Shown in pieces: positions 23,804 through 31,690 of a stretch of DNA of 38,024 bases. Made by a program: the position numbers and the translations under genes. Position 1 is the stretch's first letter; the number at the start of each line of letters is the position of its first letter. The notes below the pieces were generated by a model that saw nothing but the letters and a program-made list of their open reading frames with translations, did not search any database and was not told where the DNA came from. This DNA comes from Candidatus Gastranaerophilales bacterium (GTDB lineage Bacteria; Cyanobacteriota; Vampirovibrionia; Gastranaerophilales; Gastranaerophilaceae): assembly GCA_944322675.1 (NCBI GenBank), contig CALUPO010000016.1, forward strand, positions 1 through 38,024, written 5' to 3'.

Positions 23804-25378
23804 ATGATGAAAATAAAAAGAAATAATAAAAAAGCGGGATTTTCACTTGCTGAAATTATGATAGCACTTGTTATTGTAGCTATTTTGATGGCAGCAAGCG
23901 CTCCTCTTGTCAATCGTCGAGCAAGCATTGATAATGGTTTTAATTGTTATTGGAAAAGTCACTCACTGGATGATGGCATATATTTTAATGAAGGTGGTCA
24001 AGGTCATGTTGGAATTGGTACTGATACACCCTCTCAAGATGCAATATTATCATTAAAAGCAACAGGTGAGCAAAGCAATAATTCCATTGCTTTCTTTAAT
24101 AATAATGGAAATATTGTAGGAAAACTTGGAATTTCAGGCACAAATATATTTATAAGTACGGATGATATATCATTAGGTGCTTCACAAAATAATATAATTC
24201 TAGGTAAGCAAGCAGATAATGGACTTCAGAATCATGTTTTATCAATATGCGGTATGGAGAACACAATACCATTATTATATGGTCAATTTAGTGACACAAC
24301 AAATGAACAAATTTTAAAAGTTAATGGTATTTTATTTACAGGCATAAATTTTAATACAAGTATTTTTTCGTCACCAATTGAAAACTATTCACTAATAGCA
24401 CAAGATGGCATTTTAGTTATAGATAATGCAAATCCAACAATGGCAACAAACCAGGTCTCAATAGAACCTTCACTAATACAAGTGGGGTCAAGTTCATCAT
24501 CAGATTCTTCATTATGTGAATTAAGAAGAGATGCAATTAGACTATCTTATGGTGGGGCAGAAACGGTAGCATTATATGCAAGCACAGGGAATATAGAAAC
24601 ACAAGGACAAATCCAAGCCTTAGGAAATATTTCAACAACCGCAGGTGATATATTGGCTAACGGCGATGGAACAACAGGCGGGAATATCATAGCAGGTGGA
24701 ACTATTACAGCAACAGGGGATATATCAACAAGTGCAGGGAATATATTGGTAAACGGCGATGGAACAACAGGCGGAAATATCTCTGCAGGCGGAAATATCT
24801 CAGTAAGTGGAAGTATAACAGCACGTGGCAATATAATTGCAAGTGATGGTTATATTGACACAGAAGAATGTGGAGAAAATTTAAAAAATATAATTATAAA
24901 CATTGCATCTACCAATGTCTCTGATAGCAAACTTAAGGATGTTGTTGGGGAAACAAAATATGGTTTAGACAAAGTGCGGAAAATGAAAATTGTTGAATTT
25001 AAGTTTAAAGATGAAAAAAAATATGGTGAAGGGGTTCGCTTTGGTGTCATTGCACAAGATCTTCAAAAAAATATGCCCGAATCCGTTGTCGAAAACAAAG
25101 AAGGCTTCCTTTCCATACGCCAAAATAACATTTTCTTTGTCGCAATAAATGCCATCAAACAACTGGATAAAGAAATTCAAAATATAAAACAATTGCTAAA
25201 TTTGGAGGAGTTCAAACTTGATTGTGGCAAGTTGTCATCTTTAAAAATAGTTGCTCAAATTAACAAACTAAAAGATGAAAATAAAGAACTTAAAAATGAA
25301 ATAAAACTCTTAAAAGAACAAAATGCAAATCTTGAAAAAAGATTAGATGATATTGAGTTGATGATGTTTTCAAAATAA
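23804..25378 (+). CDS. Prepilin-type N-terminus fused to a fibre with C-terminal S74 chaperone domain
   Basis: The 525-residue protein starts as a type IV pilin-like prepilin: the basic leader NKKAG is cut before FSLAEIMIALVIVAIL (processed Phe followed by Ser, with Glu at +5). The central part is Gly/Thr/Ser/Asn-rich, contains GHVGIGTDTPSQDAILSLKA typical of phage tail fibres, and has two 31-residue tandem repeats (about residues 276-337). The C-terminal part is a peptidase S74 intramolecular chaperone: SDSKLK from S373, then GLDKVRKMKIVEFKF and RFGVIAQDLQKNMPESV. A coiled coil (about 455-525) ends it. The S74 domain normally trimerises the fibre and cuts itself off. The start at 23804 has GAGGAAG upstream. 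Confidence 0.88.
   Translation: MMKIKRNNKKAGFSLAEIMIALVIVAILMAASAPLVNRRASIDNGFNCYWKSHSLDDGIYFNEGGQGHVGIGTDTPSQDAILSLKATGEQSNNSIAFFNNNGNIVGKLGISGTNIFISTDDISLGASQNNIILGKQADNGLQNHVLSICGMENTIPLLYGQFSDTTNEQILKVNGILFTGINFNTSIFSSPIENYSLIAQDGILVIDNANPTMATNQVSIEPSLIQVGSSSSSDSSLCELRRDAIRLSYGGAETVALYASTGNIETQGQIQALGNISTTAGDILANGDGTTGGNIIAGGTITATGDISTSAGNILVNGDGTTGGNISAGGNISVSGSITARGNIIASDGYIDTEECGENLKNIIINIASTNVSDSKLKDVVGETKYGLDKVRKMKIVEFKFKDEKKYGEGVRFGVIAQDLQKNMPESVVENKEGFLSIRQNNIFFVAINAIKQLDKEIQNIKQLLNLEEFKLDCGKLSSLKIVAQINKLKDENKELKNEIKLLKEQNANLEKRLDDIELMMFSK
24629..24814 (+). repeat. Two 93-bp tandem repeats inside the pilin-S74 gene
   Basis: Unit 1 is 24629-24721 and unit 2 is 24722-24814; both encode 31 residues with the shared core NGDGTTGGNI. 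The high DNA identity suggests recent duplication and potential copy-number variation that would lengthen the fibre. Confidence 0.85.
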
Positions 25379-25765
25379 GCTTAAACTCAAAACCTATTTA
25401 AAAATATATTAATGTCCTCCAAGTGGGATTACTTTGTTTATTTTTTTAAAATTTACTTAAAATTAATTTAATGTCCTCCGGACGGGGCAACTTTTACGCA
25501 AAAGTTGCACAAAACCTCAACCCACTTGGTTTTCGTATATTCACACGACTCAACTTGAGCCTCCTTAACTCGTGCACTTTGTGCACTCAAACAAAAGGAG
25601 GCTTTGACAACGTTTCGTCTGTGACTATTACTCAAACCTGCGTATGGGGTGGCATTGTTGATCTCATTCTCTAACTTTTTTATTCCATCCTCTCTCTTTT
25701 TAGCTTGAGGGCGGGGGTGAGGGTGACATCTCATGCCCCCTCTCTAAAGAGGAAGAGGGGAACAA
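25379..25765. repeat. Repeat island B, left part
   Basis: This part follows the pilin-S74 stop codon. It contains two GTCCTCC boxes (about 25411 and 25471), one full 128-bp repeat (25521-25648), and a GGGCGGGGGTGAGGGTG module with a CCTCTCT/AGAGG hairpin (about 25690-25757). Reading frames on either strand simply follow the repeat modules and recur with them elsewhere, so none is called as a gene. Confidence 0.85.
25521..25648 (+). repeat. 128-bp dispersed repeat, copy 1
   Basis: It is identical over all 128 bp to 37343-37470 and 37747-37874. It holds a stem AGCCTCCTT (25558-25566) / AAGGAGGCT (25595-25603) enclosing a smaller GTGCAC...GTGCAC hairpin, and ends CCTGCGTATGGG, the inverted form of a box found in a neighbouring module (for example 37972-37985). 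A diverged, partly inverted relative lies at about 26565-26745. Confidence 0.95.
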
Positions 25766-25771
25766 AAAGTC

Positions 25772-25800
25772 TTGAAAATATACAAAAAAAATGATATAAT
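25772..25800 (+). promoter_or_regulatory. Consensus sigma70 promoter of the structured RNA
   Basis: TTGAAA (25772-25777), a spacer of exactly 17 bp and a perfect TATAAT (25795-25800). It is one of the best promoters in the window and no protein-coding gene follows it. Confidence 0.8.
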
Positions 25801-25806
25801 AAAAAT

Positions 25807-26020
25807 AGGGTGAGCGGTTTGAGACCCGCTCTTTGAAAACCCTAATAGATTTATCGTAGCGCTAGTATTATTAGTAAAATCAATATTAGCGCTTTTACAC
25901 TAATTACGATAACCACTTTTGACATCACCTTCTTTCATAGCATCGATTAAATCTTAAAATTATCCGTTTCGTGCTATCTTAGAAAGCTTAGTCATAGGGT
26001 TTACCCTATTTTATTTTATT
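25807..26020 (+). ncRNA. Unidentified structured RNA of about 210 nt
   Basis: The segment runs from the predicted start of a consensus promoter to a rho-independent terminator and has no reading frame. It can fold into successive stems. Stem 1 is TAGGGT (25806-25811) / ACCCTA (25839-25844) around GAGCGG/CCGCTC. Stem 2 is TTATCGTA (25851-25858) / TACGATAA (25905-25912) around AGCGCTAGTATT (25858-25869) / AATATTAGCGCT (25882-25893), which has one wobble pair. Stem 3 is ATAGCA (25937-25942) / TGCTAT (25972-25977). A terminator hairpin with TAGGGT/ACCCTA ends it. Because TAGGGT and ACCCTA each occur twice, the 5' end can instead pair with the 3' end. I do not recognise tmRNA, RNase P, SRP or T-box motifs. 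6S-like RNA is possible but not supported by a motif. Confidence 0.7.
25994..26020 (+). terminator. Intrinsic terminator of the structured RNA
   Basis: ATAGGG/CCCTAT (25994-25999 and 26004-26009) with a TTTA loop is followed by a T-rich run, TTTATTTTATT. It defines the 3' end of the RNA at about 26015-26020. Confidence 0.8.
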
Positions 26021-26054
26021 ATACTGAAAATATATATAATTGTAAAGTTTTTTA

Positions 26055-27023
26055 ACTTTTCGCCCCATCCCTTTTTTAGCTTGATGGTTGGGGTGAGGGT
26101 GATTTTAATGCAGCTTTGTTTCACATTTTTTCAAGAATTATTTAAAATTAATTTAATGTCTTCAAGACGGGGTTACTCTGTTTAACTTCGCCTGTCGTAC
26201 TTCGTGCTGTCGGCTTCGGCTTTTTTCCAGCCTGTGGTATCCGCCCTCATTTCATTCGGGCGTCTTTCCTACGGCGGGAATTAGTAATTTATGGGGGGGG
26301 AGGCAAAGCCTCCCCCCCCCATATCCCCCCACACGAAATTTAATGTCCTCCGGACGGGGCAACTGTATTTATTTTTTTTCAAAAAATTAAACAGTTGTAG
26401 AATAAAGTCAATAAATGTAACCCATACGCAGGCACGAACAATTATCACTCTCTTGAATTTCCTTCAAGCTCAAAGCACTTCGCCTATCGCACTTCGTGCT
26501 GCCGGCTCCGGCTTTTCGCTCCCCGGGACTTCGCCCGTCCGGAAATTCGCTTTACGAAACAACAACAGGCAGCCTTCTGTTTGAGTGCGAAGCACGAGTT
26601 AAGGCTGCTTGGGTTGAGTTTAGTGAGAATGTGAGTGCCAAGTCGGGTTACGATTTTGGGCACTTTGTCCACACAAAGTGCCTCCGCCTGAAAGGCTTTA
26701 TATTTTTATTATTATTTAAAGACTATTATTCAAACCTGCATATGGATTGCCATTGTTGACCTCTTTCTCCAATTTTTTTATTCTCCCTCACACTAAAAAG
26801 AGGAAAGGGAGAAATAATACAAGATGGTTTCCACATCCGTAGGACGTTAATATATTTAATTTGTTGAAGTTTAAACAATTTTGTCACCCTCACCCATACC
26901 CTCACGCTTATAAGGGATAGGAGGAAATAACCCAAAACAGTTGCTCCATCTGAAGGGCATTAAAACATTGGAACTTATATACAACTTTATACAAAGTTCA
27001 GTGTAAACTGATATATAAAGCCC
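26055..27023. repeat. Repeat island B, right part, ending in a terminal inverted repeat
   Basis: This part is made of the same modules as the window ends. It has a GGGGTGAGGGTG module (about 26090), GTCTTCAAGACGGGG and GTCCTCCGGACGGGG boxes (26158, 26346), and the G8/C9 hairpin at about 26291-26323. The module with AACCCATACGCAGG is near 26419, and the junction matching both window ends is near 26469. An inverted diverged copy of the 128-bp repeat follows (about 26565-26625), then further inverted boxes (26852, 26950). It ends at the 24-bp terminal inverted repeat 27000-27023. Frames of 60-97 codons here are repeat-borne and I do not call them genes. Between 27024 and 27110 I see nothing but A/T-rich sequence. 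Confidence 0.85.
27000..27023 (-). repeat. 24-bp terminal inverted repeat, right end of island B
   Basis: Read on the minus strand this is GGGCTTTATATATCAGTTTACACT, in two parts GGGCTTTATATAT and CAGTTTACACT. It matches the left end of the island at 36889-36912 and both arms of 2306-2357. The adjoining 50 bases inward also match the inward flank of 36913. Confidence 0.75.
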
Positions 27024-27110
27024 AAATTTTTTATTAAAATTTAGTTTTTATTTTTTATTTTTTATAACATTTAAAGAGTACAAGGATGGTTATTTATTTT
27101 TTTACTTAAA

Positions 27111-27150
27111 AATTGATTGACCAACATGTTTTTATGCCAGTCAATCAATT
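27111..27150 (-). terminator. Probable terminator of the gene at 27165-28733
   Basis: Arms 27111-27121 and 27140-27150 (AATTGATTGAC/GTCAATCAATT) are a perfect 11-bp stem with an 18-nt loop, starting 14 bases after the stop codon. A T run follows in the direction of transcription. Confidence 0.55.
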
Positions 27151-27164
27151 AATGAAAAACATAA

Positions 27165-28733
27165 TTATACAAGCACATCTGAAATTAAAGATGACACTTT
27201 TGTTTTTAAGTTTCCTACTTCATAATAAGAATTGTTACTTGCAGCATTTTTAAGATTTATAAATGTATTTTCTAAACCTTTTATATTTGCTTTTAGATTA
27301 TATTTATCTTCATTTTTTATATAATCTCTCCTTGCTCCATCTGATAACACAGAAGTTAATTTTGTATTATCCATAACATAGAAATTTTTGGAGTCATTCA
27401 AGTTTTTTCCAAATTTTTCAGGAAAATAAAAATAACCGCTTAATGTTGTTTGATAGTCATCACCTGATACAAGTTTTTTCATCCAATTCATTGAACCACT
27501 ATACCAATCTTTTGTAATGGAATGCCAATCTTTTCCAAAATCTCGCATTTTTTCAAAATATTTATCCTCTGCATAAGAAGTTTCTGAATAAGGACGCTGT
27601 GGTTGAAATTCACTTAATTGTTTTGCTGAAAAATTTGCATATGCCTGATACCTTATCATTTTTAACATATCACGTGGCTCTTCATTGTTTTTATCCGTAT
27701 ATAAAAACTGATGAATATGGTTTTTCAATATTGATAATCTTAATATTTCAGCATCAAGAACATCTTCTGTCGGATTTTGATAGACATTTTTTCGAATTTC
27801 TTCAAATCTATTTAATGTATCACAATGATTAGCCCGTTCTTTTAAATACATTCTTAAAAAATCTCTTGTTTGATTTTTTGAACCTGTTTTGTCATATAAA
27901 TGAGTCATATACGACCCTATTGTTCCCATTTCGTATGATGCCATATTTGTTTCAGTTTCACCTGGTACAAAATGAAAATAGTCACGTGCAGTATATTTTG
28001 GATAAGCCCATTGCAAATCTAACATTTTGGGATAATAGTTATCTCCTTTATAAAATATATTACCTATATTCCAATCAGAATTAAACACATCAACTTTATC
28101 CATTCCTTCAAGAATGTTTAAAGTATCTTTGACTCCTTCATGAGTTAAAACATTAAAATCATATTTATTTGCACCTGCAGGATTACCTTCTTCAAATTTT
28201 GAAACCATGTAGTAATTTCCATTTTGTGTTTTCATTAATGATATACCTTGCTGAAATCTACTGTCATCTTTAAACATATCAAGCATTTGAAATTCATGTG
28301 TTATTCCACCAGGACCCCAAACAGTATCACTGCAACGTTTTGACTTTGGTTCTTTAATAACATATTTTGAATCTCCATCAACGGATACCTTATAGGCATC
28401 ACCTGAAACTCCACCACCTAAATATGTGGCACTATAAGTATCTGCATTAATATTTGTCGAATAATTATATCCATTCCTTACATTGGATTTACCATAATCC
28501 TCAAACTTATCAATAAATCTTGCGATTTTATCAATAAGCTCACTTGTTGCATTCTTCCAAATGACACTTTTGTCAATAACAGGACTTCCAAAACTTATAG
28601 TATCTTTTTGTAAGTTTCCATTTTTTAACTTAATACTCCCTAAAAAATTTTTTTGTTGCGATTTCAAACCGGCTTTTTTAAATTGTTGAGTTTGTTTTCC
28701 ATTGTCTAAACTAACATTTTTCTGAATTTTCAT
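27165..28733 (-). CDS. Kinase-fold protein, paralogue 1 of the cluster
   Basis: The 522-residue protein appears to contain a protein-kinase/APH-like fold. A Gly-rich loop GGGVSGDAY spans 106-114, a candidate ATP-anchoring Lys127 lies in YVIKEPK, and alpha-C Glu147 in THEFQ. A catalytic-loop equivalent DWNIGN lies at 220-225 (Asp220, Asn225) and the metal-binding Asp239 in LDLQ, where classical kinases have DFG. The region after about residue 300 (VLDAEILRLSILKNHIHQFLY, YANFSAKQLSEFQPQ) is shared with the three genes at 30385-34513. The N-terminus carries the motif KDTISFGSPVI, also in paralogue 4. No signal peptide or membrane segment is seen. AAGGAG precedes the ATG at 9 nt. The substrate is unknown; pseudokinase activity cannot be excluded. 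Confidence 0.8.
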   Translation of the reverse strand: MKIQKNVSLDNGKQTQQFKKAGLKSQQKNFLGSIKLKNGNLQKDTISFGSPVIDKSVIWKNATSELIDKIARFIDKFEDYGKSNVRNGYNYSTNINADTYSATYLGGGVSGDAYKVSVDGDSKYVIKEPKSKRCSDTVWGPGGITHEFQMLDMFKDDSRFQQGISLMKTQNGNYYMVSKFEEGNPAGANKYDFNVLTHEGVKDTLNILEGMDKVDVFNSDWNIGNIFYKGDNYYPKMLDLQWAYPKYTARDYFHFVPGETETNMASYEMGTIGSYMTHLYDKTGSKNQTRDFLRMYLKERANHCDTLNRFEEIRKNVYQNPTEDVLDAEILRLSILKNHIHQFLYTDKNNEEPRDMLKMIRYQAYANFSAKQLSEFQPQRPYSETSYAEDKYFEKMRDFGKDWHSITKDWYSGSMNWMKKLVSGDDYQTTLSGYFYFPEKFGKNLNDSKNFYVMDNTKLTSVLSDGARRDYIKNEDKYNLKANIKGLENTFINLKNAASNNSYYEVGNLKTKVSSLISDVLV

Positions 28734-28824
28734 AACAAAAATCTCCTTCTTTCTATTTAACCATTAATTACTACAAAAGCACTACTAATCTAACCGTACT
28801 TTATTCTAAAAATTAAATTGTTTA

Positions 28825-28858
28825 ATTATAATAAACTCCTCAAAAAATAATTTGTTAG
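28825..28858 (-). promoter_or_regulatory. Shared-type promoter (CTARC box plus -10) for the gene at 27165-28733
   Basis: On the minus strand CTAAC (28854-28858) leads into CAAATTATTTTTTGAGGAG and, 23 bases after the box, TATAAT (28825-28830). The upstream flank TTTTTGTAAATATT also matches the promoter at 34589-34623. The leader would be about 85 nt. Confidence 0.6.
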
Positions 28859-28958
28859 TTTTTAGCTACAATATTTACAAAAATTTACAAAAAAAGTAGT
28901 AAACCATAAAAAATCAAGTTTACTACTTTATAAAATTTTTTTTAATTACTGTTATTTT

Positions 28959-30200
28959 CTAAATATTGCCGGCATAAGAGTATTTGATCATTTGAAGCAA
29001 CAACTCCTGAGCTTTTGCAAGCTGTTTATCATTTTTATTTTTAATATCCTCCTCAGTAAGTTCAACAACAACATCCGGCTGAATACCCTTTTTATTTATA
29101 TCAGTACCATTTGGAGTTAAATACTTTTGAATAGTAATATTCATACCGGCACCGCCCATTAAAGTATTAACTTCTTGCACAAGTCCCTTACCAAATGAAC
29201 CTTCCCCTACAATTAAAGCACGGTTATTATCCTTTAATGCACCTGAAAATATTTCACTAGCCGATGCACTACCTTTATTAATTAATAATATAACAGGCTT
29301 ATTTGTCACATATTTTCTTGTGGCACGTATGTTTTCTTTATAACCATCACGATCAACAGTGGAAACAATAACACCACCATTTAAAAACATATCCGATATA
29401 AAAATCGCATTTGAAAGCAAACCACCGGGATTAGATCTTAAATCAATTATATATCCTTTTTTATCAGATAATTGTTTTAAAGCATTTTGAAACTCTGATG
29501 TTGCATTTTTACTAATAAAAGAACTTAATCGAATATAACCAATTTCAGGTGATATTTTAGCATTTTCAGGTATTTTTAAAGAAACTGACTTTAAATTTAT
29601 TTCAGCACGCACAACACGATAAACTTTATTTTCAACACCTTTACGTTTTATTAACAACTCAACGACAGTACCTTCTTTTCCACGAATCTGATCAGCAGCT
29701 TTATCAACTGTGATACCTTTTGTTGACTTACCGTTTATTGCAAGAATTTCATCTTCAGCTTTCAAGCCGGCTCTTTCACCAGGCGTATCTTCAAGTGGAG
29801 CAATAATTAACAATTTGCCGTCTCTCACACCAATTTGAACACCTATACCTTTTAATGAACCTTTTATTGAGCTTTTTTCTTCCTCAAATTCTTTTGGATC
29901 TAAAAATTTTGTATAAGGATCATTTAAACTTGCAAGCATTGTATCAATAGCCACGTAACAATCTTCAGGTGATTTGATATACTTTGCATACCTATTTTTC
30001 CATCTCAACCAATTCTGTTCATTATTTGATTTATCCACATACTTTTGATTTATATTATTCCAAGCTTGATCATATAAATCAAATTCCGCAGCAGCATAAC
30101 AATTCATACCGCCTAAAATGCCAAATCCCAGAATAATACCTGATAACAAACCTATTTTTAACTTTTTTGATAAACCTGCCAAAATAATACCCTCACTCAT
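28959..30200 (-). CDS. S41-family C-terminal processing peptidase with PDZ domain
   Basis: This is a serine protease acting outside the cytoplasmic membrane, related to CtpA/Prc. The 413-residue protein has a signal peptide or membrane anchor (about 14-38) and a PDZ domain at about 115-195 (GIGVQIG, DEILAINGKST). The S41 catalytic domain has nucleophile Ser313 in GSASASEI and general-base Lys338 in GKGLVQ. The Ser-to-Lys distance of 25 residues matches E. coli Prc. The ATG at 30200 has no Shine-Dalgarno. An in-frame TTG at 30182 has GAGGG 7 nt upstream and would still keep the signal peptide, so it may be the true start. The gene separates paralogue 1 from the rest of the kinase-like cluster. 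Confidence 0.94.
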   Translation of the reverse strand: MSEGIILAGLSKKLKIGLLSGIILGFGILGGMNCYAAAEFDLYDQAWNNINQKYVDKSNNEQNWLRWKNRYAKYIKSPEDCYVAIDTMLASLNDPYTKFLDPKEFEEEKSSIKGSLKGIGVQIGVRDGKLLIIAPLEDTPGERAGLKAEDEILAINGKSTKGITVDKAADQIRGKEGTVVELLIKRKGVENKVYRVVRAEINLKSVSLKIPENAKISPEIGYIRLSSFISKNATSEFQNALKQLSDKKGYIIDLRSNPGGLLSNAIFISDMFLNGGVIVSTVDRDGYKENIRATRKYVTNKPVILLINKGSASASEIFSGALKDNNRALIVGEGSFGKGLVQEVNTLMGGAGMNITIQKYLTPNGTDINKKGIQPDVVVELTEEDIKNKNDKQLAKAQELLLQMIKYSYAGNI

Positions 30201-30313
30201 CTATTATATAAGAATATTATATCGCATTTTTAATTTTTTTTTTCAAATATATATGTGATTTTTGTTAAGTTATGTTGAGTTAGTTTATTTTTTCAATAAC
30301 TTTTTTTAAATAA

Positions 30314-30388
30314 TTAATTAAATTTTCTTTTTACTTTTAAAGGGGAAGCAGGGTAATCCCTGCTCCCTTGAATATTATTGATTATCAT
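30314..30388 (-). pseudogene. Truncated start of another copy of the membrane paralogue
   Basis: Immediately at the stop of the gene 30385-31584, a new ATG opens with the same 18 residues as both full copies (MIINNIQGSRDYPASPLK). It then diverges and stops after 24 codons. The DNA match extends from the ATGA overlap through about 60 bases. It looks like the leftover of a further tandem copy lost by deletion. Confidence 0.75.
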
Positions 30389-31584
30389 AGTAAAACCTTA
30401 GGAATTAAATTTTCGATATAATTTTTTAAATTAGAATTTTTTTTATCAACTACTTGTTTTAAACCAATAAATGAGCTTTCTAGTTTTATAATATTATCTT
30501 TTAAACTAGGTAAAGTTATATTTCTACCTTTATAATTTATAGTTTCAGTTTTTTCCATAACTTCATCCCATTTTGCTTTTGCTTTACCAGACAACATTTC
30601 ATATAAACTTTTAAAATAATTAACTTTGGGAATTCGTCTTGGGTCATGCCCTTGTTGACCATAACATTTTGGAGCTTTCACTTCACCGGTTATAATCTTT
30701 ACAAAATTTGGCAATTTTTCATTTGCTTCTTTTTTTAATCTATCATGCCAGAAAGCTCCTAGTTTGTTCATATATTCAAAATATTTCTTTTCATTTTCGG
30801 TCATGTCTTTTTGAGGTTTTTGAGGTTTAAATTCTTCAAGCATTTTGGCACTAAAATTGGCATAAAGTAATGGACGCACAAAATTTATCATATTATGCTT
30901 TTCTTCAACACTTTTATCCGAGTAAAGAAATTGTCTTGTATTATTTGCAAGCATATATAATCTTAGGGTTTCAGCATCAACAACATCATCGTTTGGATTC
31001 TTTAACACTTCACTTCTGATGACATCAAACTCATTATCTTTATCAAAATATTCACTTCTTAGTTTTAAATATTCAATAAAAGTTTCTTTTTCATTAGATT
31101 TTGATTCAACATTTCCATTTTTAAGTAATTGTTGTTTTCTTCCCAAAAGCTGTGGTACAAGTGTTTTCATTTCATATAATTGAAAATCATTCTTAGCTTC
31201 AAATGGTGCAAGCACATTTGGCACAATTTTTACCATTTCCCATTTTGGCTTAAATTCTTTTAAAGTTATGTTTACAAAATGTTTTTGCATATTTTTTTCA
31301 AGATCTTTGACTTGTTCTTGAGGATTAAGCTTTGACTTATCAATCGTTTTTATAACTTCGCTTGTTTTTGTTTTTTTTGAACATGCCCAGACAACTAAAC
31401 CAATTACAACGCTTGCAACAGCTGTTAAACCAACACCAAGCCATGTTTTTTGTTCATCTGTCATTCCTTTACTTTCACCGGTTGGTGATTTAATGTTTTC
31501 ATACGCTTTAAAGCTTTTTTGCTTATTTATTTTTAAAGGGGAAGCAGGGTAATCCCTGCTTCCTTGAATATTATTGATTATCAT
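30385..31584 (-). CDS. Single-pass membrane protein, paralogue 2 of the cluster
   Basis: The 399-residue protein has a short cytoplasmic or signal-like N-terminus (about 1-45, with SFKAYENI) and one membrane segment at about 48-68 (LGVGLTAVASVVIGLVVWAC). A large domain follows (about 140-399) that matches the C-terminal part of the kinase-like genes: VVDAETLRLYMLANNTRQFLY, YANFSAKMLEEFKPQKP, and the final repeat-like coiled region ending NYIENLIPKVLL. It lacks the kinase domain. The first 330 or so residues are identical to paralogue 3 except one position, whereas the last 70 instead resemble the end of paralogue 4 in part. The start overlaps the paralogue 3 stop (ATGA). The function is unknown; it may anchor or regulate the kinase-like partners. 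Confidence 0.85.
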   Translation of the reverse strand: MIINNIQGSRDYPASPLKINKQKSFKAYENIKSPTGESKGMTDEQKTWLGVGLTAVASVVIGLVVWACSKKTKTSEVIKTIDKSKLNPQEQVKDLEKNMQKHFVNITLKEFKPKWEMVKIVPNVLAPFEAKNDFQLYEMKTLVPQLLGRKQQLLKNGNVESKSNEKETFIEYLKLRSEYFDKDNEFDVIRSEVLKNPNDDVVDAETLRLYMLANNTRQFLYSDKSVEEKHNMINFVRPLLYANFSAKMLEEFKPQKPQKDMTENEKKYFEYMNKLGAFWHDRLKKEANEKLPNFVKIITGEVKAPKCYGQQGHDPRRIPKVNYFKSLYEMLSGKAKAKWDEVMEKTETINYKGRNITLPSLKDNIIKLESSFIGLKQVVDKKNSNLKNYIENLIPKVLL

Positions 31585-31690
31585 ACTAAAACCTCAGAAA
31601 TTAAATCTTCAATATCCTTTAATATTTTACATTTTAAATTAGAATTTTTTTCTTCAACTACTTTTTTTAAAGCCATAAATTTAGCTTCGA
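30591..31690 (-). repeat. Long direct repeat, downstream unit
   Basis: It corresponds base for base with 31799-32898 (constant offset 1208). The block 30591-31584 shows a single substitution that I could find, and the match runs on across the gene junction into the 3' end of the upstream gene (31585 to about 31690) with a few differences. It is a recent tandem duplication of one gene-sized unit. Confidence 0.9.

Noticed and set aside
24547-24831. 94-codon minus-strand frame opposite the pilin-fibre gene, rich in Pro/Phe
   Set aside because: It arises from the Gly/Thr repeat of the coding strand read in reverse; no start signal.
25468-25734. 88-codon frame on the minus strand of island B, and similar frames at 37718-37933, 37377-37589 and 26291-26759
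   Set aside because: They coincide with the dispersed repeats, recur with them on both strands, and have no ribosome binding site or recognisable domain.
25807-26020. Identification of the structured RNA as 6S, tmRNA, RNase P or a T-box leader
   Set aside because: No tag frame, no RNase P or T-box core, and no downstream gene to regulate. 6S-like closure of the ends is possible but several separate hairpins fit poorly with a single rod.
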